Source of the DNA: Pythium myriotylum | Lineage: Eukaryota > Oomycota > Peronosporomycetes > Pythiales > Pythiaceae | Length of the DNA: 64,000 nucleotides | Direction: 5' to 3' | NCBI GenBank assembly: GCA_023091665.1 | Contig: JALJCQ010000017.1 | Coordinates: 1,984,001 to 2,048,000, forward strand | Shown: positions 11,398 to 21,850 of the stretch, piece by piece | Numbering within the stretch: position 1 is the first letter of the stretch | Layout: each line of letters begins with the position of its first letter | The notes under the pieces: model-generated | Told to the model about the DNA's origin: nothing | Databases searched by the model: none | What the model saw: the letters and a program-made list of their open reading frames with translations, nothing else | Position numbers and translations under genes: made by a program

Positions 11398-11708
11398 CTA
11401 ATGGAAGAAACTCTTGTCGAGCTGCCTCCCTCGTTGCCTGAGCATCGCCACCTTAATTAAAACAGCACAAGAGCCAAGCAAGGATACCTAAAGCAAACCT
11501 GTAGTTGGCGTTCATCTTCCGTGAGAGGACGTCCTCGAAGTCGATCCACGCCGTGCACGACATGCACGTACGAATCGATCTCCAGTTGGTCATCCTCGCC
11601 GTCGGATTCTGAGTCCAGTAGACGTAGCGTGGATCCGCCAGCAGAGTTGGTAGGTCGTACCCGTGTGGTGCACATAGTGCCAATGAGAAGTGAGGAGGAA
11701 TCGTGCAT
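11398..11708 (-). CDS. Small candidate gene, two exons, low confidence
   Basis: Possible model: exons 11708-11499 and 11451-11398 with a 47-bp GT-AG intron, 87 aa. It has an acidic centre (LLDSESDGEDDQLEIDSY) and the end RGRQLDKSFFH. An overlapping minus-strand frame starting near 11743 is also open, so the coding frame is not settled. No family is recognised. Confidence 0.27.
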
Positions 11709-12060
11709 AGGTCTGGGGGAGACTCGCTGTGTACAAAATCCATGGCAGCGATGCTGTCCTGTCTTTGCGCTGCAAGTCAACCGTGAGTGCATCGAGCAAG
11801 GATGGAAAGGTCGTGTGGCGCTCTCGGGGCGGACACGTTGGAGTTATCTTTTCGCAGAAGAGGGCGAAAAATTATCAACGCAAGCCTTCTTTGAATAACT
11901 TCTAGTTTGGAACCAAGAGGAGTGGAGGAACAGAACGCCTCCTCCAACTGGGAGGTCGGTCAGCCCCAGGTTCGAATTTTGAACAGTCCGGTCTCACTTC
12001 CTCGTCCATCCTCCCATCTTGTGCTGCGAGACTCGGTAGTTAGCCATACTTGCTCGAATG
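11709..12060. other. Intergenic, nothing recognised
   Basis: Sequence between the small candidate gene and the target duplication of Ty3/gypsy element 1. Short overlapping frames only. Confidence 0.45.
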
Positions 12061-12065
12061 ATATT

Positions 12066-12373
12066 TGTAACGGGGTACAAGGTTACACAAGTAGGTTAGG
12101 TTGTGTAGGTACATAATGTGTGTGGTCCACTTAGGCTTAGGGACAAGTTACCCTAAGTAGTGACTCTCTTTTATTAGATTCAGTAGGTGATATCCCTGGG
12201 TATTAGATACCAGGGATATCAGGTATAGGGGGGATTATTCCCCAGGGGAATAATCTGAATACAATCAGTTCGCCTTTTGCCAAGTCCTTGGCGCTCGTCG
12301 ACAGGGGTCGACTCGGAGCGGCTGCTCACGCTTCCTCAAGCGCAGGTGCTGTGTACGGTCGTGGACCGTTACA
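12066..12373 (+). repeat. 5' LTR of element 1
   Basis: 308 bp. It matches the 3' LTR except for one short region near 12134-12144 (CTTAGGCTTAGGGACAAG against CTTAGGGGAAAAG). It contains two strong hairpins, at 12189-12220 (GATATCCCTGG arms, one bulged base) and 12233-12255 (11-bp perfect arms around a single A). Confidence 0.93.
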
Positions 12374-12391
12374 CTTGGTAGCACTTGTCGT
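12374..12391 (+). promoter_or_regulatory. Primer-binding-site candidate of element 1
   Basis: CTTGGTAGCACTTGTCG follows the 5' LTR by 0-2 nt. TGGT is the complement of a tRNA ACCA end. The same TTGGTAGCACTTGT occurs at the equivalent place in element 3, which supports a priming role; the tRNA is not identified. Confidence 0.55.
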
Positions 12392-12409
12392 CAATCCGAC
12401 GCCGACATC

Positions 12410-13549
12410 GTGATGTCCGAAGCTTCCGACTTCGTGACGGCGTCAAGCCATCCGACGCTGTCGCGTCAAGACCATCCGTACCTGGATGAGGCCCAGTGGG
12501 CCTATCTCCAGAAGATGGAGGCCATCAATGGCCGAGCAAGTGTCATCGAGCTGCTCGGACGCGGCTCCGGCGAAGTCCTCGCCCATGTCGCGCGTTTTCG
12601 CGACTACGAGACAGCTCTCGAGAAGTATCTTCTCGACGTCGTGACGTCCCGCGTGTCCGCGACTCAGGCTACTCAGCCAGCTCAGGTGCCGCCGACGGCT
12701 ACGTATGTGCCATCGCCGGCACCTCCGGAACGTCCGAAGGCCGTGAAGGTTACGGTGTCCCCGTATTCGGGTGATGAAAGCGACAATCTTGCCTTCTGGC
12801 AACGCGAGATCGAGCTCGCCACAGCAGCCGGCTGCATCCGTGATGAACGGCAGAAGATCGCCTTTGCGATCTCGAACATGACGGGCCGGGCGAAGATCTG
12901 GGCCCTCACGTGCGAGACCTCGCATCCCGGATGTTTTTCCGACTGGGCAACGCTTGCCAAGGCGATGAAGTCGATGTTTCAACCGCCAAATGTGGCGCAT
13001 CGCCAGCGAGCTGCGTTTCTCGCTTGTCGGCAAGGTGGCCGCGAGCTGCACACGTATGTGCAGGAGTTACGTCAACTCCGGGCCAACATGGCTGCGAATG
13101 CGCTCGCAGAAGACGTCATGCTGACGACGTTCATGGAAGGGATGGATCCCGGTCCTGAGAAGGCTGCGGTTTTCCGCGAGGAGCCCATGCTCCTAGAAGA
13201 CGCGTTCGTCGTCGCGCTGCGGGAGGACTACGTCCAGCGTCTCTCGCGCGGTTTATCCGCGAGTCCGGCTGCGCTGCCTCCGGTCACGCCGGTTCCACCA
13301 CCGGTCATCGAACCGATGGACCTGAGTGTCATCGACCTCAGTGGAGTCGATCTCAGCACGGTCGACTTGCGTGCGATCGACGTGAAGGCTCTTCACATCA
13401 AGTGTTCTACTTGTGGGAAGTTCGGTCACTTCCAGCGGAATTGTCCGCGCAAGAGGGGCGGTGGTCGTGCTCGCCGTGGTCGGCCGCGGCGCTCGGGAAA
13501 CCGAGGTGGATCTGCTTCCACGCCGCAGGGAAACGACAGTTCCCAGTAG
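12410..13549 (+). CDS. Element 1 Gag
   Basis: 379 aa, intact. It has a capsid-like helical core (about residues 110-270) and a CCHC zinc knuckle CSTCGKFGHFQRNC near residue 332, followed by an Arg/Gly-rich basic tail. Just before the knuckle is a repeat of DLSxxDLSxVDL type (about 302-325), unusual for a gag. The protein would package the element RNA in cytoplasmic particles. The pol frame overlaps the last 148 bp in the -1 frame, so Pol was probably made by -1 frameshifting; a slippery site was not pinned down. Confidence 0.85.
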   Translation: MMSEASDFVTASSHPTLSRQDHPYLDEAQWAYLQKMEAINGRASVIELLGRGSGEVLAHVARFRDYETALEKYLLDVVTSRVSATQATQPAQVPPTATYVPSPAPPERPKAVKVTVSPYSGDESDNLAFWQREIELATAAGCIRDERQKIAFAISNMTGRAKIWALTCETSHPGCFSDWATLAKAMKSMFQPPNVAHRQRAAFLACRQGGRELHTYVQELRQLRANMAANALAEDVMLTTFMEGMDPGPEKAAVFREEPMLLEDAFVVALREDYVQRLSRGLSASPAALPPVTPVPPPVIEPMDLSVIDLSGVDLSTVDLRAIDVKALHIKCSTCGKFGHFQRNCPRKRGGGRARRGRPRRSGNRGGSASTPQGNDSSQ

Positions 13550-14670
13550 ACGCGGGGCAGTCTACTGGGGCGATCACTCCTCGCTCCGCGACGCCGAGTT
13601 CGGCAGTATCGCAAGGCGGGGTGCCCCCGGAAGAAGATCTCTTCTCAGCAGTTGATGAGCTGCGCATCAGTGGCGAGCTCATCGTCGTCACTGCTCAAGT
13701 GAAGGGATTTGCACGTCCCTTCAGAGTCTTAATCGACTCTGGTGCGACGCGCAATTACGGTCGCAAGCAAAGTATTGCTGAGAATGCTTCTCTGTTTGCT
13801 CAAGCTTGTGAGCGAGATCTCGGAAGAGTCTCGGTGCGGCTTGCGACGGGCATCGTCGCAGAGACGAAGAAGATCGAAGTCGATCTACGCATTGCGTTTG
13901 TCGATTTCGACTCAGTCGAGCGCTTTACAGTGCTCGACATGGATGAGAGGTTTGACCTCATCCTCGGCATGCCGTGGCTTGAGCGCCACGAGCCATGGAT
14001 CGACTGGAGAACCAAGTCGATTGGGAGCACGTCTCCCGGCAGGAACGGAGCTCAGGAGCGTCATGAACCCTCCTTCGTCCGCCGGCTGATGAGCCCCATC
14101 AAGGATGATGGAAGTGCCTACTTCATTGGCGTAGTGAACGCCATGGACACCTCGGGTGTTCCGGAGACGGTCGTGCCGTCTGCCGTGGAGTACGGCGTAG
14201 AAGAGGGCGTCGAGTTGTCTCCGCCCCCTCCAAGTACCAGCATGGAAGATGCTTCCGGGATTTGTCCCCTTGTCGCGTGTCCGCGTGCGGTCGAGCCGCT
14301 TTCAGGGTCGTCAGGTATGACCGAGCCCATGCCTGAGCCACTCCCGCTCTCGGGCGCGTCGTATGACGTGCACATCGTTGATGTGATGACGGGGTCGTCG
14401 ATCGATCCGTCCACGGTCGATATGGCACCGTTGCCAGAGTTCTCCGAGCTGACTAGCTTGGAGGAACTCCCTATGGACGATTTCGTCCGCGAGCTCAAGG
14501 CTGGTGAGATCGCTGAGGTTGTGATCCTCCGATCTGAGCGAGACCTCGCTGAACTCAACACCTCGACGGTGATTGACGAGGATGTCCTCGTTGAGTTTCG
14601 TCAGAAGTTTGACGCGCGCCGTGGTTCGGCCATCCTTAAGAATCCGAACGAGATCGGTTCTATCCGCTAG
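13402..14670 (+). pseudogene. Element 1 protease region of Pol
   Basis: Frame -1 relative to gag. It contains the retropepsin-like active site VLIDSGAT followed by an FDLILGMPWL block, the usual beta-strand partner in Ty3 proteases. A Pro/Ser-rich acidic linker follows. The frame ends at a TAG at 14668-14670, beyond which the RT sequence resumes in another frame, so a frameshift lies near 14640-14700. Confidence 0.8.
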
Positions 14671-16386
14671 TTAAGCGGTTTGCGGAGACTTGCCTCAGCA
14701 AGAATCCGCCGGCGGGGTTGCCCCCTGATCGTGGCGTTCGTCACGAGATCAAGCTCAAGCCTGGCTCGAGCTATGCGACGGTTCGCCAGTGGGCTCTGCC
14801 GCCGAACAATCGGACTTCATTGATGAATTCTTTGCCAAGAAAGCCAAGGCTGGCCTGGTGCGCGAGAGCGTCTCGCCGCACAGCGCACCAACGTTCTGTG
14901 TGCGCAAGCCAAATGGCAAGTGGAGGATCGTCCACGCGTACAACAAGTTGAACGCACAGACGATTCCTGCGTCCACTCCGATCCCTCGGAAGGATGTGAT
15001 CATCCACCGGATGTCCGGCGCGAAGAAATTCAGTTCTCTCGACTTGGTCGACGGTTATTACCAAGTGCTCATGGAGCGTGGGGACATCCCCAAGACTGCC
15101 GTCAGTACGCCGAGCGGTATGCTCTGGGAGTGGCTCGTGATGCCACAGGGGCTGTCGAACGCCCCAGCGACGTTCAATCGCTTGGTGACCCATTTGTTCC
15201 GTCCCCTGCGAGCGTTCGCACAGACGTACTTCGACGACATCTACGTCCACACGAAGCCGGAGCCCGGTCGTGATTTGGATACGCTCCATGAGGATCACCT
15301 CCGCCAAGTTCTCGAATGCCTCGAGGAGTATAAGCTTTGCGCCAACTTGAATAGTGTATCTTCGGTGCCGAAGAGATCCCAGTGCTTGGGTGTTTCGTCG
15401 GAGTCGACGGTGTTCGGGCGGATCCCGAGAAGGTGAAGGCAATCGCCGAGTGGCTATCGCCACGGTCCGTGAAGGACCTACGCAAGTGGTTGGGTCTCGC
15501 CAACTACTTGCACCGGTTCGCGAAGAACTACGCCGAGATGGCTCGGCCGCTGACTCAGCTGCTCAAGAATGACGTTGAGTGGTCGTGGTCTCACGACACG
15601 GAAGCTGCCTTCCAAAGGATCAAGGAGAGTCTCCTCCAAGCGCCGATCCTGGCGTTGCCGGATGACTCCGCTCCGTATAGCGTCGTCTGCGACGCCTCCG
15701 ATTATGCGATCGGCTGTGCACTTCTGCAGAAGGACCACGATGGTCACGAGAGAGTCATCTCGTATCAGTCTCGCCAGCTCCAAGCGGCCGAGAAGAACTA
15801 TCCAGTTCACGACAAGGAGTTGTTGGCGATGAAGTACGCCCTGGTGAAATTCCGCGTTCACCTTCTCGGCGCGTTGCCGTTCGTGGTCTACACAGACCAT
15901 GCGTCTCTACGCACGGCGACACAGTCTCCACACTTGTCGCCGCGAATGGCTCGCTGGTTGTCATTCTTCTCAGAATACAACTTCTCAGTTGAGTACAAGC
16001 CGGGCCGGCTTAACGTGCTCGCTGACGCACTCTCTCGGCGTCCCGACTACGAGATGAATCATCTCACATCAGTGGTGTCTGATGTCTACGAACTGATTCG
16101 TGATGCCTATGAGGGCGATGCACAGTGTGCAGCGATCATTCGCGCGCTTCAGGATCCGCACGCTGCGAAGTCTCTTGCTCCCCGCGTTCGGGCTCGAGTA
16201 CATCGTTACTCTTTCCGCGACGGCCTCCTGAGGTATCAGACGTCGCCTGGCGAAGAAGATCGCATCGTAGTACCCTCATATGAGGATTTACGATATGTGA
16301 TCGCTCACGGCGTTCACGATGCTCCCGGAGCTGGCCATCTCGGCCGTGAGAAGACGTACTCGCTTCTCAGCCCAAGGTTTCATGGG
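14671..16386 (+). pseudogene. Element 1 reverse transcriptase and RNase H
   Basis: The RT is spread over three frames, with shifts near 14800 and 15370-15430. Landmarks: HEIKLKPGSS, PNGKWRIVHAYNKLN, SLDLVDGYYQVLM, MPQGLSNAPATFNRL and the catalytic YFDD of QTYFDDIYVHT (about 15220-15250). The thumb and RNase H are in frame 15382-16404, with the RNase H residues present in VVCDASDY, VHDKELLAMK and VVYTDHASL. Reading stops soon after the zinc-finger start of integrase (HLGREKTYSLLSPRF). Confidence 0.85.
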
Positions 16387-17393
16387 CAGTGCCCAGTCTG
16401 GTGAGGGAGGGGCTCGGCAATTACTTGCCTCCCAGTTGGAAGGTGTTTCCAAGTCGGCGGAGCGCCGCAAGATCGACGGGTTCTTGTCGACACGTGTGAA
16501 CGTCATCACCCGCGTGCGTGACGCGATGGCAGCTGCCCAAGATGTTCAGAAGGAACAAGCCGACAAACACGGTCGGAAGAACACGCACGTGTTCAAGCCA
16601 GGCGACTATGTGCTTGTCAGCACGAAGAACCTGTCTCAGAATGCTGTGTCCAGCTTGGGCAGCTCAAAGCTGCTGCCGAGATATATCGGCCCGTTCAAGG
16701 TGTTGAAGCGGAGTGGAAACTCCTACAGGGTCGACCTGCCAACATGGTTGCAGACGCACCCGACGTTCTACGTCGGCTTGCTCAAGCCATATCTCCGCCC
16801 CGATGGAGATGCATCAGACGAAGAGTCGTCGGAAACAATTCCAAGCGGAGTTGCCGCCGATATGCAACCACCCACAGTTGCGCACGAGAACGTGCCAGTC
16901 ACGGATGGTTCCTCTAGCGACTCTCTCGCAGTGCAGGGTTCTGCAGGTGGCGTGGTTCACCCACACAGCGAAGCGCCAAGACGCTCTGCACGGCTTGCTC
17001 AAGCCCGTCGAAGTGCGACATGGTCGTCAAATGCGACATGGTCGTCAAATGCGACATGGTCGTCAAATGCGACGGCAGCGTCGTCAATACGACGTCGGGT
17101 TACGTTTGCCGAACCCGAAGGAGCACGTCGGATCCCCGACACTGGTGTGAAGACCAGAAGGAAAGCGCTGCGACCGGTGCGCGCTCCTTTGCCTGTGATC
17201 GACAGGAATGGCGAACGCCATTATCACGTCTCTCGACAGTGTGCGTGTGCACAATGGCGTCCGCCAGCTCTTGGTCAAGTGGCTTGGATATCCAAGCAAC
17301 CAGAGCTCCTGGGTCGATGAGAGTGTTCTCAGGCAAGATTGCTCTGATCTTGTTCGTGCATGCGAACATGATCATCCTGGATGGTTCCAGTAG
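16387..17393 (+). pseudogene. Element 1 integrase remnant and chromodomain
   Basis: The DDE integrase core is absent: the N-terminal zinc-finger part jumps near 16385-16440 straight to the region normally after the core (RKIDGFLSTRVNVITRVRDA). The GPF/GPY-like module follows (LPRYIGPFKVLKRSGNSYRV), then a Ser/Thr linker with a triple 18-bp repeat, and, in another frame, a chromodomain-like end (VRQLLVKWLGYPSNQSSWV, about 17262-17318). The chromodomain normally steers integration to modified chromatin. With no catalytic core the element cannot integrate by itself. Confidence 0.82.
17014..17073 (+). repeat. Tandem 18-bp repeat in element 1 linker
   Basis: ATGGTCGTCAAATGCGAC is repeated three times perfectly and partly a fourth time, coding TWSSNA units in the linker before the chromodomain. 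Probably replication slippage. Confidence 0.9.
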
Positions 17394-18349
17394 GTGGGAC
17401 CGACCACCTCCATCAAGATGAGAAGTGTCTCAAGTTCCTCAAGGAAGACGCCCAGTGGAGCACACGGAAGGTCCGTCTCAGTCAAGTCGACTGTCCCTGT
17501 CTATTGTAGACATGGGTACAAGACCCAAGCAGAAGGCCATAAAGATGGCGAGAACGCCGCGTTCGGCGCAGTCGAAGCTTCGACAACGTCCACCGACCTC
17601 ATCGGTTGCGTTGGACAACGCTCGCACCAAGCCAGAGTGGCTGGCTCAGTTTGGTGTTGCTACACCGAGCAGTTCTCTGCGGTGTAGCCATCATGCCCGA
17701 GCGTATGGCCGACAACACGAAGTTGTTCGGCAGCGTCGTTGTTCGACTGCCACGGGTATCCCCGCACTCCACGAACTCAGTTGAGTCGCTGGATGAGGCT
17801 AGCCAGCCTCTCGAGTACTTGGTAGTACTCGCGGTGAATACCCACCGACCACAGTCTCCAGTATTGGACTGGACCCAGTTCTGGGCACCGTCAAGAGTCG
17901 AAGTTTGCGAGTTCGCATCGTACAGGTCTGTACGCTTGCACAAGGCAAGAACCCATCGCACTGAGTGTGTGTGCCAAGTTTGGGCTTGCCGCGAGCTCTG
18001 CTCGCCTCGCAATGGTCGTCTGACCATGCCATTTTGGCTTGCCGCCGTCAGACGGCAAAATGGCCCAGTTTTGGGGGATCGTCATGATCCAGTGGTCGCT
18101 GGCGACCGCGCGCACGTCTGCATGCGTTTCATGACGCAGCGAGGTGTTGCGCCAAGCCGCTGCGGCTCTCGGTCAGTCGTTGTCGAAAAATCGACACGCG
18201 ACTTCGCGCTCATGGTTGTTATGAGTCTGTACCCATTTCCGTGTGGGTCCTCGGAAATTCCGTACTGGAATAGGCTCGTGTTCCTTTTCTAGGACACGGC
18301 TGTTCCTAAAGTAGGGACAAGGGTGTTCCTCATTTTGGGTGGGGGGTGG
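17394..18349 (+). other. Element 1 untranslated tail
   Basis: About 950 bp between the chromodomain stop and the 3' LTR. Small frames only. The end is G-rich and gives the polypurine-tract candidate next to the LTR. Confidence 0.6.
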
Positions 18350-18652
18350 TGTAACGGGGTACAAGGTTACACAAGTAGGTTAGGTTGTGTAGGTACATAA
18401 TGTGTGTGGTCCACTTAGGGGAAAAGTTACCCTAAGTAGTGACTCTCTTTTATTAGATTCAGTAGGTGATATCCCTGGGTATTAGATACCAGGGATATCA
18501 GGTATAGGGGGGATTATTCCCCAGGGGAATAATCTGAATACAATCAGTTCGCCTTTTGCCAAGTCCTTGGCGCTCGTCGACAGGGGTCGACTCGGAGCGG
18601 CTGCTCACGCTTCCTCAAGCGCAGGTGCTGTGTACGGTCGTGGACCGTTACA
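18350..18652 (+). repeat. 3' LTR of element 1
   Basis: 303 bp copy of the 5' LTR, with the same hairpins around 18468-18499 and 18512-18534. It is followed directly by the ATATT target duplication and then by the end of the pogo element. Confidence 0.93.
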
Positions 18653-18670
18653 ATATTCCACGACACCTTA

Positions 18671-19930
18671 CCGTATACTTCGAAGTAATTCGGAAAGATC
18701 TGAACATCGGAAAGATATGAACACTGGTTACAAAGTGACTTGGTTTCGAAAGTGACATCTCCCGCCCAAAAAAAGCGTTGATGATCGTCTCGCTCGAAAT
18801 GGAGCGAAGCGCACTCGAAGCCCTCTCGAACATGAACCGACGCATCTGTGGGGCCGTCTTGGGGGCGGGAAGGAATGAATAGTACTCGACGTACTCGCGT
18901 CGCATCCTCGCCTTGAAAGGCGCCATCACACCAACGTCTAGCGGCTGAGACACACCGGTACAGCCCGACGGAACGAAGAGTACGTCCGTGGCCGCTTCGG
19001 AAAGCTTCTCAGCAACTTCATATGCCATGTGGATCTTGAGCGAGTCTAGAATAAGTAGAGAGTGAGTCTCGACAGTAGGGAAGAACGCGTAATTGATCCA
19101 CTCCTGGATCACGCGGTCGTCAAACCACGCGTTCTCCTGCACGGAAAACGTCGCAACATCCGGGGGCGCGAAGAAACGGACTTCTTTCTCGACCTCACCC
19201 CCCGCAGCACCCTTGAACACGAAATGAGGGGGGAACATAACGCCGTCCGCTCGCACAAGCAGCGCGATCGTCACGCGACACGACGTTGGCCCCTCCGTGA
19301 TGCACGGGACCGTCTCAGCGCCGACCTCGTCGACTGTCGTGATGACCTTGGCGTCTCCAAAAAGCGCGGTTGGATCCATGTTGAGCACGCGCTTTCTCAC
19401 GGGGCTGCCTGCGCTTCCAACGCGTCCTTGAGGAAGTTCTTCACGGTGGCTGAGAACAGAATCTTCTCAGCCACCAAGTTTGCGCGCGAGAGGTGCCCTG
19501 CGGTCGTGATGCGACGTAGCGTGAGATTGGACCGAATCATAGATCGCCCACACCACAGGAGACACGCGTTGTCGGACTTGTTCTCGAAGAACCACGGCAT
19601 CATGCGCTTGGCCGCCGTGAAGATCAGCAAACGACTCACGGGCTTCCCCACGCGGCGGAGGTCCTTCACCCACACAACTAACTGTCCATCCCACGGCTGC
19701 GAGTCGGAGCGACGGCCACTTCCACCGAGTATGAGTGCTGTCGGGCGATCGATGGCCCTGTACTCGTCGTACTTCTGCACCCACAAAATGAGTTTCGATG
19801 GGCTCACGTCCTCTTGCATGCGGCAGAATTCACGCAGGCCGATTTGTCTGCGTTGCGCGTCGAACCACTCCCCGACCATGTTGGCGCGGAAGTCGTTCGT
19901 GTGTTTGAGATTGATTCGAGTTGGCGGCAT
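18671..19930 (-). pseudogene. pogo-like transposase, frameshifted
   Basis: It starts at 19930 (MPPTRINLKHTNDF). The N-terminal part has a CENP-B-like helix-turn-helix region and the SNLTLRRITTAGHLS linker. The frame ends at 19397 and the protein resumes one base away at 19400 with VRKRVLNMDPTALFGD, so a 1-bp deletion broke it. The DDE_1 residues are visible: NMD (first Asp), LLILDSLKIH (second) and SQPLDVGV (third), a D-D-D set. The resumed frame runs through the terminal repeat and uses a stop inside the LTR of element 1, so its last residues are not original. Confidence 0.85.
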
Positions 19931-20102
19931 CTGAAGTTTTGAGTTTTGGCGGGAGACCAGGAGGTCTCGAGGAGACGGGAGCTTTTGAACCAATATTTTG
20001 GCTCTATTCAGTACACTGACATGTCGGAAACATCTGAACAACCGTGGACTGCTTGACTGGGAGAAACGTGGCAGAGTGTTCATATCATTCCGAATTATAC
20101 GG
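18671..20102 (-). mobile_element. pogo-like DNA transposon
   Basis: Terminal inverted repeats: the left end reads CCGTATACTTCGAAGTAATT... and the right end, reverse-complemented, CCGTATAATTCGGAATGAT; both then read towards TGAACA. TA dinucleotides flank both ends (18669-18670 and 20103-20104), as expected for the Tc1/mariner/pogo superfamily. Length about 1.43 kb. The left end lies only 13 bp from the target duplication of element 1. Confidence 0.85.
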
Positions 20103-20390
20103 TATGTCATAGAAAATCATTTGAGGGAGTCTAAAGTTAAATTTTAGAGAATTCACGTGTAGGGATGGACTTTGCCTCGTGTTGGTCTTGACAACCTGAA
20201 CCCCTCTAGCCCCAAAAGTTACTTCCTCTGTCCAGAAATATAGGGCCACTTTTACGGTTTTTGGACTCGTTTAAGGACCAGAGGCTCAATTGGAGAGCGC
20301 TGATTGGCGGAATCTAAAGAAGTCTTTGTGGTGATAGCCGGGGGTTTTAAAGCGCATCAATTCGACCACTGGGCGTGATAATATGAGCGA

Positions 20391-21057
20391 TTGAGTGAGC
20401 GTGCGCACGAGCGAGTTCATTGTAAAAATGGCGTCCAAGCCACAAAAGCGCTCAAGAAGCCCAAGAACCTGACGCCGGACGAGCGCAAGAAGGCGCTGGC
20501 TCGCATGTACGCCACCGCAAGGAATCTCCGCGTTCCTATGGCCGTCTACGAAGAGCTCGCGTCCAAACGGCGCGTTTCGACACGCGCTTTGCGGTGGTTG
20601 TGGTAAGCCGCGCGCACCAAGACCAAGGCCGGCACGACGCACGATGGAAACAGCTGCCGGCGTGGTCGAAGCGGTCGCTAGTCGAACCTAAGCGACGAGT
20701 TCCTCCAGACGCTTTCCACCACCATCGCACTTATCCCCCTTCATGATTGCACAAACAGTCGCACTTTAGCAAATCATCTCGGTATCCCCAAGTCGTCGCT
20801 GCACGTGTAAAACCAAGTCGGTGCGTTACGCAGTCACCGCGCTACGCTGAAGCCACACCTTAGTGACAGCCACCGCGCTGTGCGTGCCCAATTTGCTCTC
20901 TCGATGGTGTTTCGGTCCCCTCCGCCAAGCTCCACTTAAAGAACATGCTCGAGTTCGTCCACTTCGACGAAAACTGGTTCTACTTGAAGAAGGAAAAGAC
21001 GCACTACTATTGCGCCCGACGAGCCTGGCGCCCCGTTCAGAACAAGAACTGCATTGC
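20391..21057 (+). pseudogene. mariner-like transposase, N-terminal half
   Basis: Decayed, in several frames: LTPDERKKALARMYATARN (helix-turn-helix region), and shortly before the break FVHFDENWFYLKKEKTHYY with the first catalytic Asp, ending NKNCIA at the insertion point. Several stops and frameshifts separate these blocks, so the gene was already defective or has decayed since. Confidence 0.85.
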
Positions 21058-21850
21058 TGTGGCATAGCGCCCCGATTCCGAGGACATGAGTTCTGCGAGC
21101 ATGAGGTGACCAGTCAGGTGAAGGCGTGCACGACCAAGTCCCAAGGAAGTGATCAGTCTGGCGTACCCTTAGTACCCAAATCAAGACGAAGTGAACAGTC
21201 TGGCGCCCAAGTCAAGATTCCGTATTCCAGATTCGGCCTTCAAGTTATCGTATTTCTCTTTATTTAGAGATCTCACATAAAAACAGTAGGAGTAGGAACC
21301 TTATATTTGACAGATTTCAGTAGGTAGGAACGGGTGCTTGCCACCCAATAACCCACGGAAAGGGGGCGATTCTCTGCCGCTAATTCCGTGGGAGTCAGTC
21401 CACAATTTTTCCTCCTTCTCGCAGAAGCCCCCTGATTCCCCCTCAACAGTAGCCCGTCAGTATCTCGAGGAAGTCACCAAAAGTTTTGAAGTGATTAGTC
21501 TGGTCGATCGGCCGCCTGTTTTGGGTACCGTCGCGATCCGAAGTGATCAGTCTGGCCGAGGGCCGGGTGGTTTTGCCTGCGCTTCCTGCCAAGTTCCCCG
21601 TAGGAGTTCTCCAAGAGCTCCATCGTCTCCAAGCCGTTCTTTCTCGCTGTCTCTAGACTTGTGAGGGTCTAGTTGTAGTGTCGTGCCAGAGTTCCGGGTC
21701 TCCGCTTCAAAGAAGTTGTGATATCCGGGTCTGAAGCGAGTGTTCGAAGCACGCACGATCCACCCCTTTCCTGAGAATATTATTGCCGTCGGTGACTCAA
21801 GAGCGAGCCTACGTACGTCAGGTGCCCTTTTTTGATTCTACCACACGACA
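21058..21850 (+). repeat. 5' LTR of element 2
   Basis: 793 bp, starts TGTGGCATAGC and ends CCACACGACA. It carries four copies of the AAGTGATCAGTCTGG-type motif, at 21146, 21188, 21488 and 21540, plus a weaker variant near 21107. Confidence 0.92.

Larger units (their letters stand above)
12066..18652 (+). mobile_element. Ty3/gypsy LTR retrotransposon, element 1 (defective)
   Basis: A complete but inactive element of 6.6 kb. LTRs lie at 12066-12373 and 18350-18652 and begin TGTAAC and end GTTACA. The flanks ATATT at 12061-12065 and ATATT at 18653-18657 form a 5-bp target duplication. Internal order: gag, protease, reverse transcriptase, RNase H, integrase remnant, chromodomain, which is the Ty3/gypsy order. 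Pol is broken by several frameshifts and the integrase core is missing. A G-rich stretch (GGGTGGGGGGTGG) just before the 3' LTR serves as polypurine-tract candidate. Confidence 0.93.
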
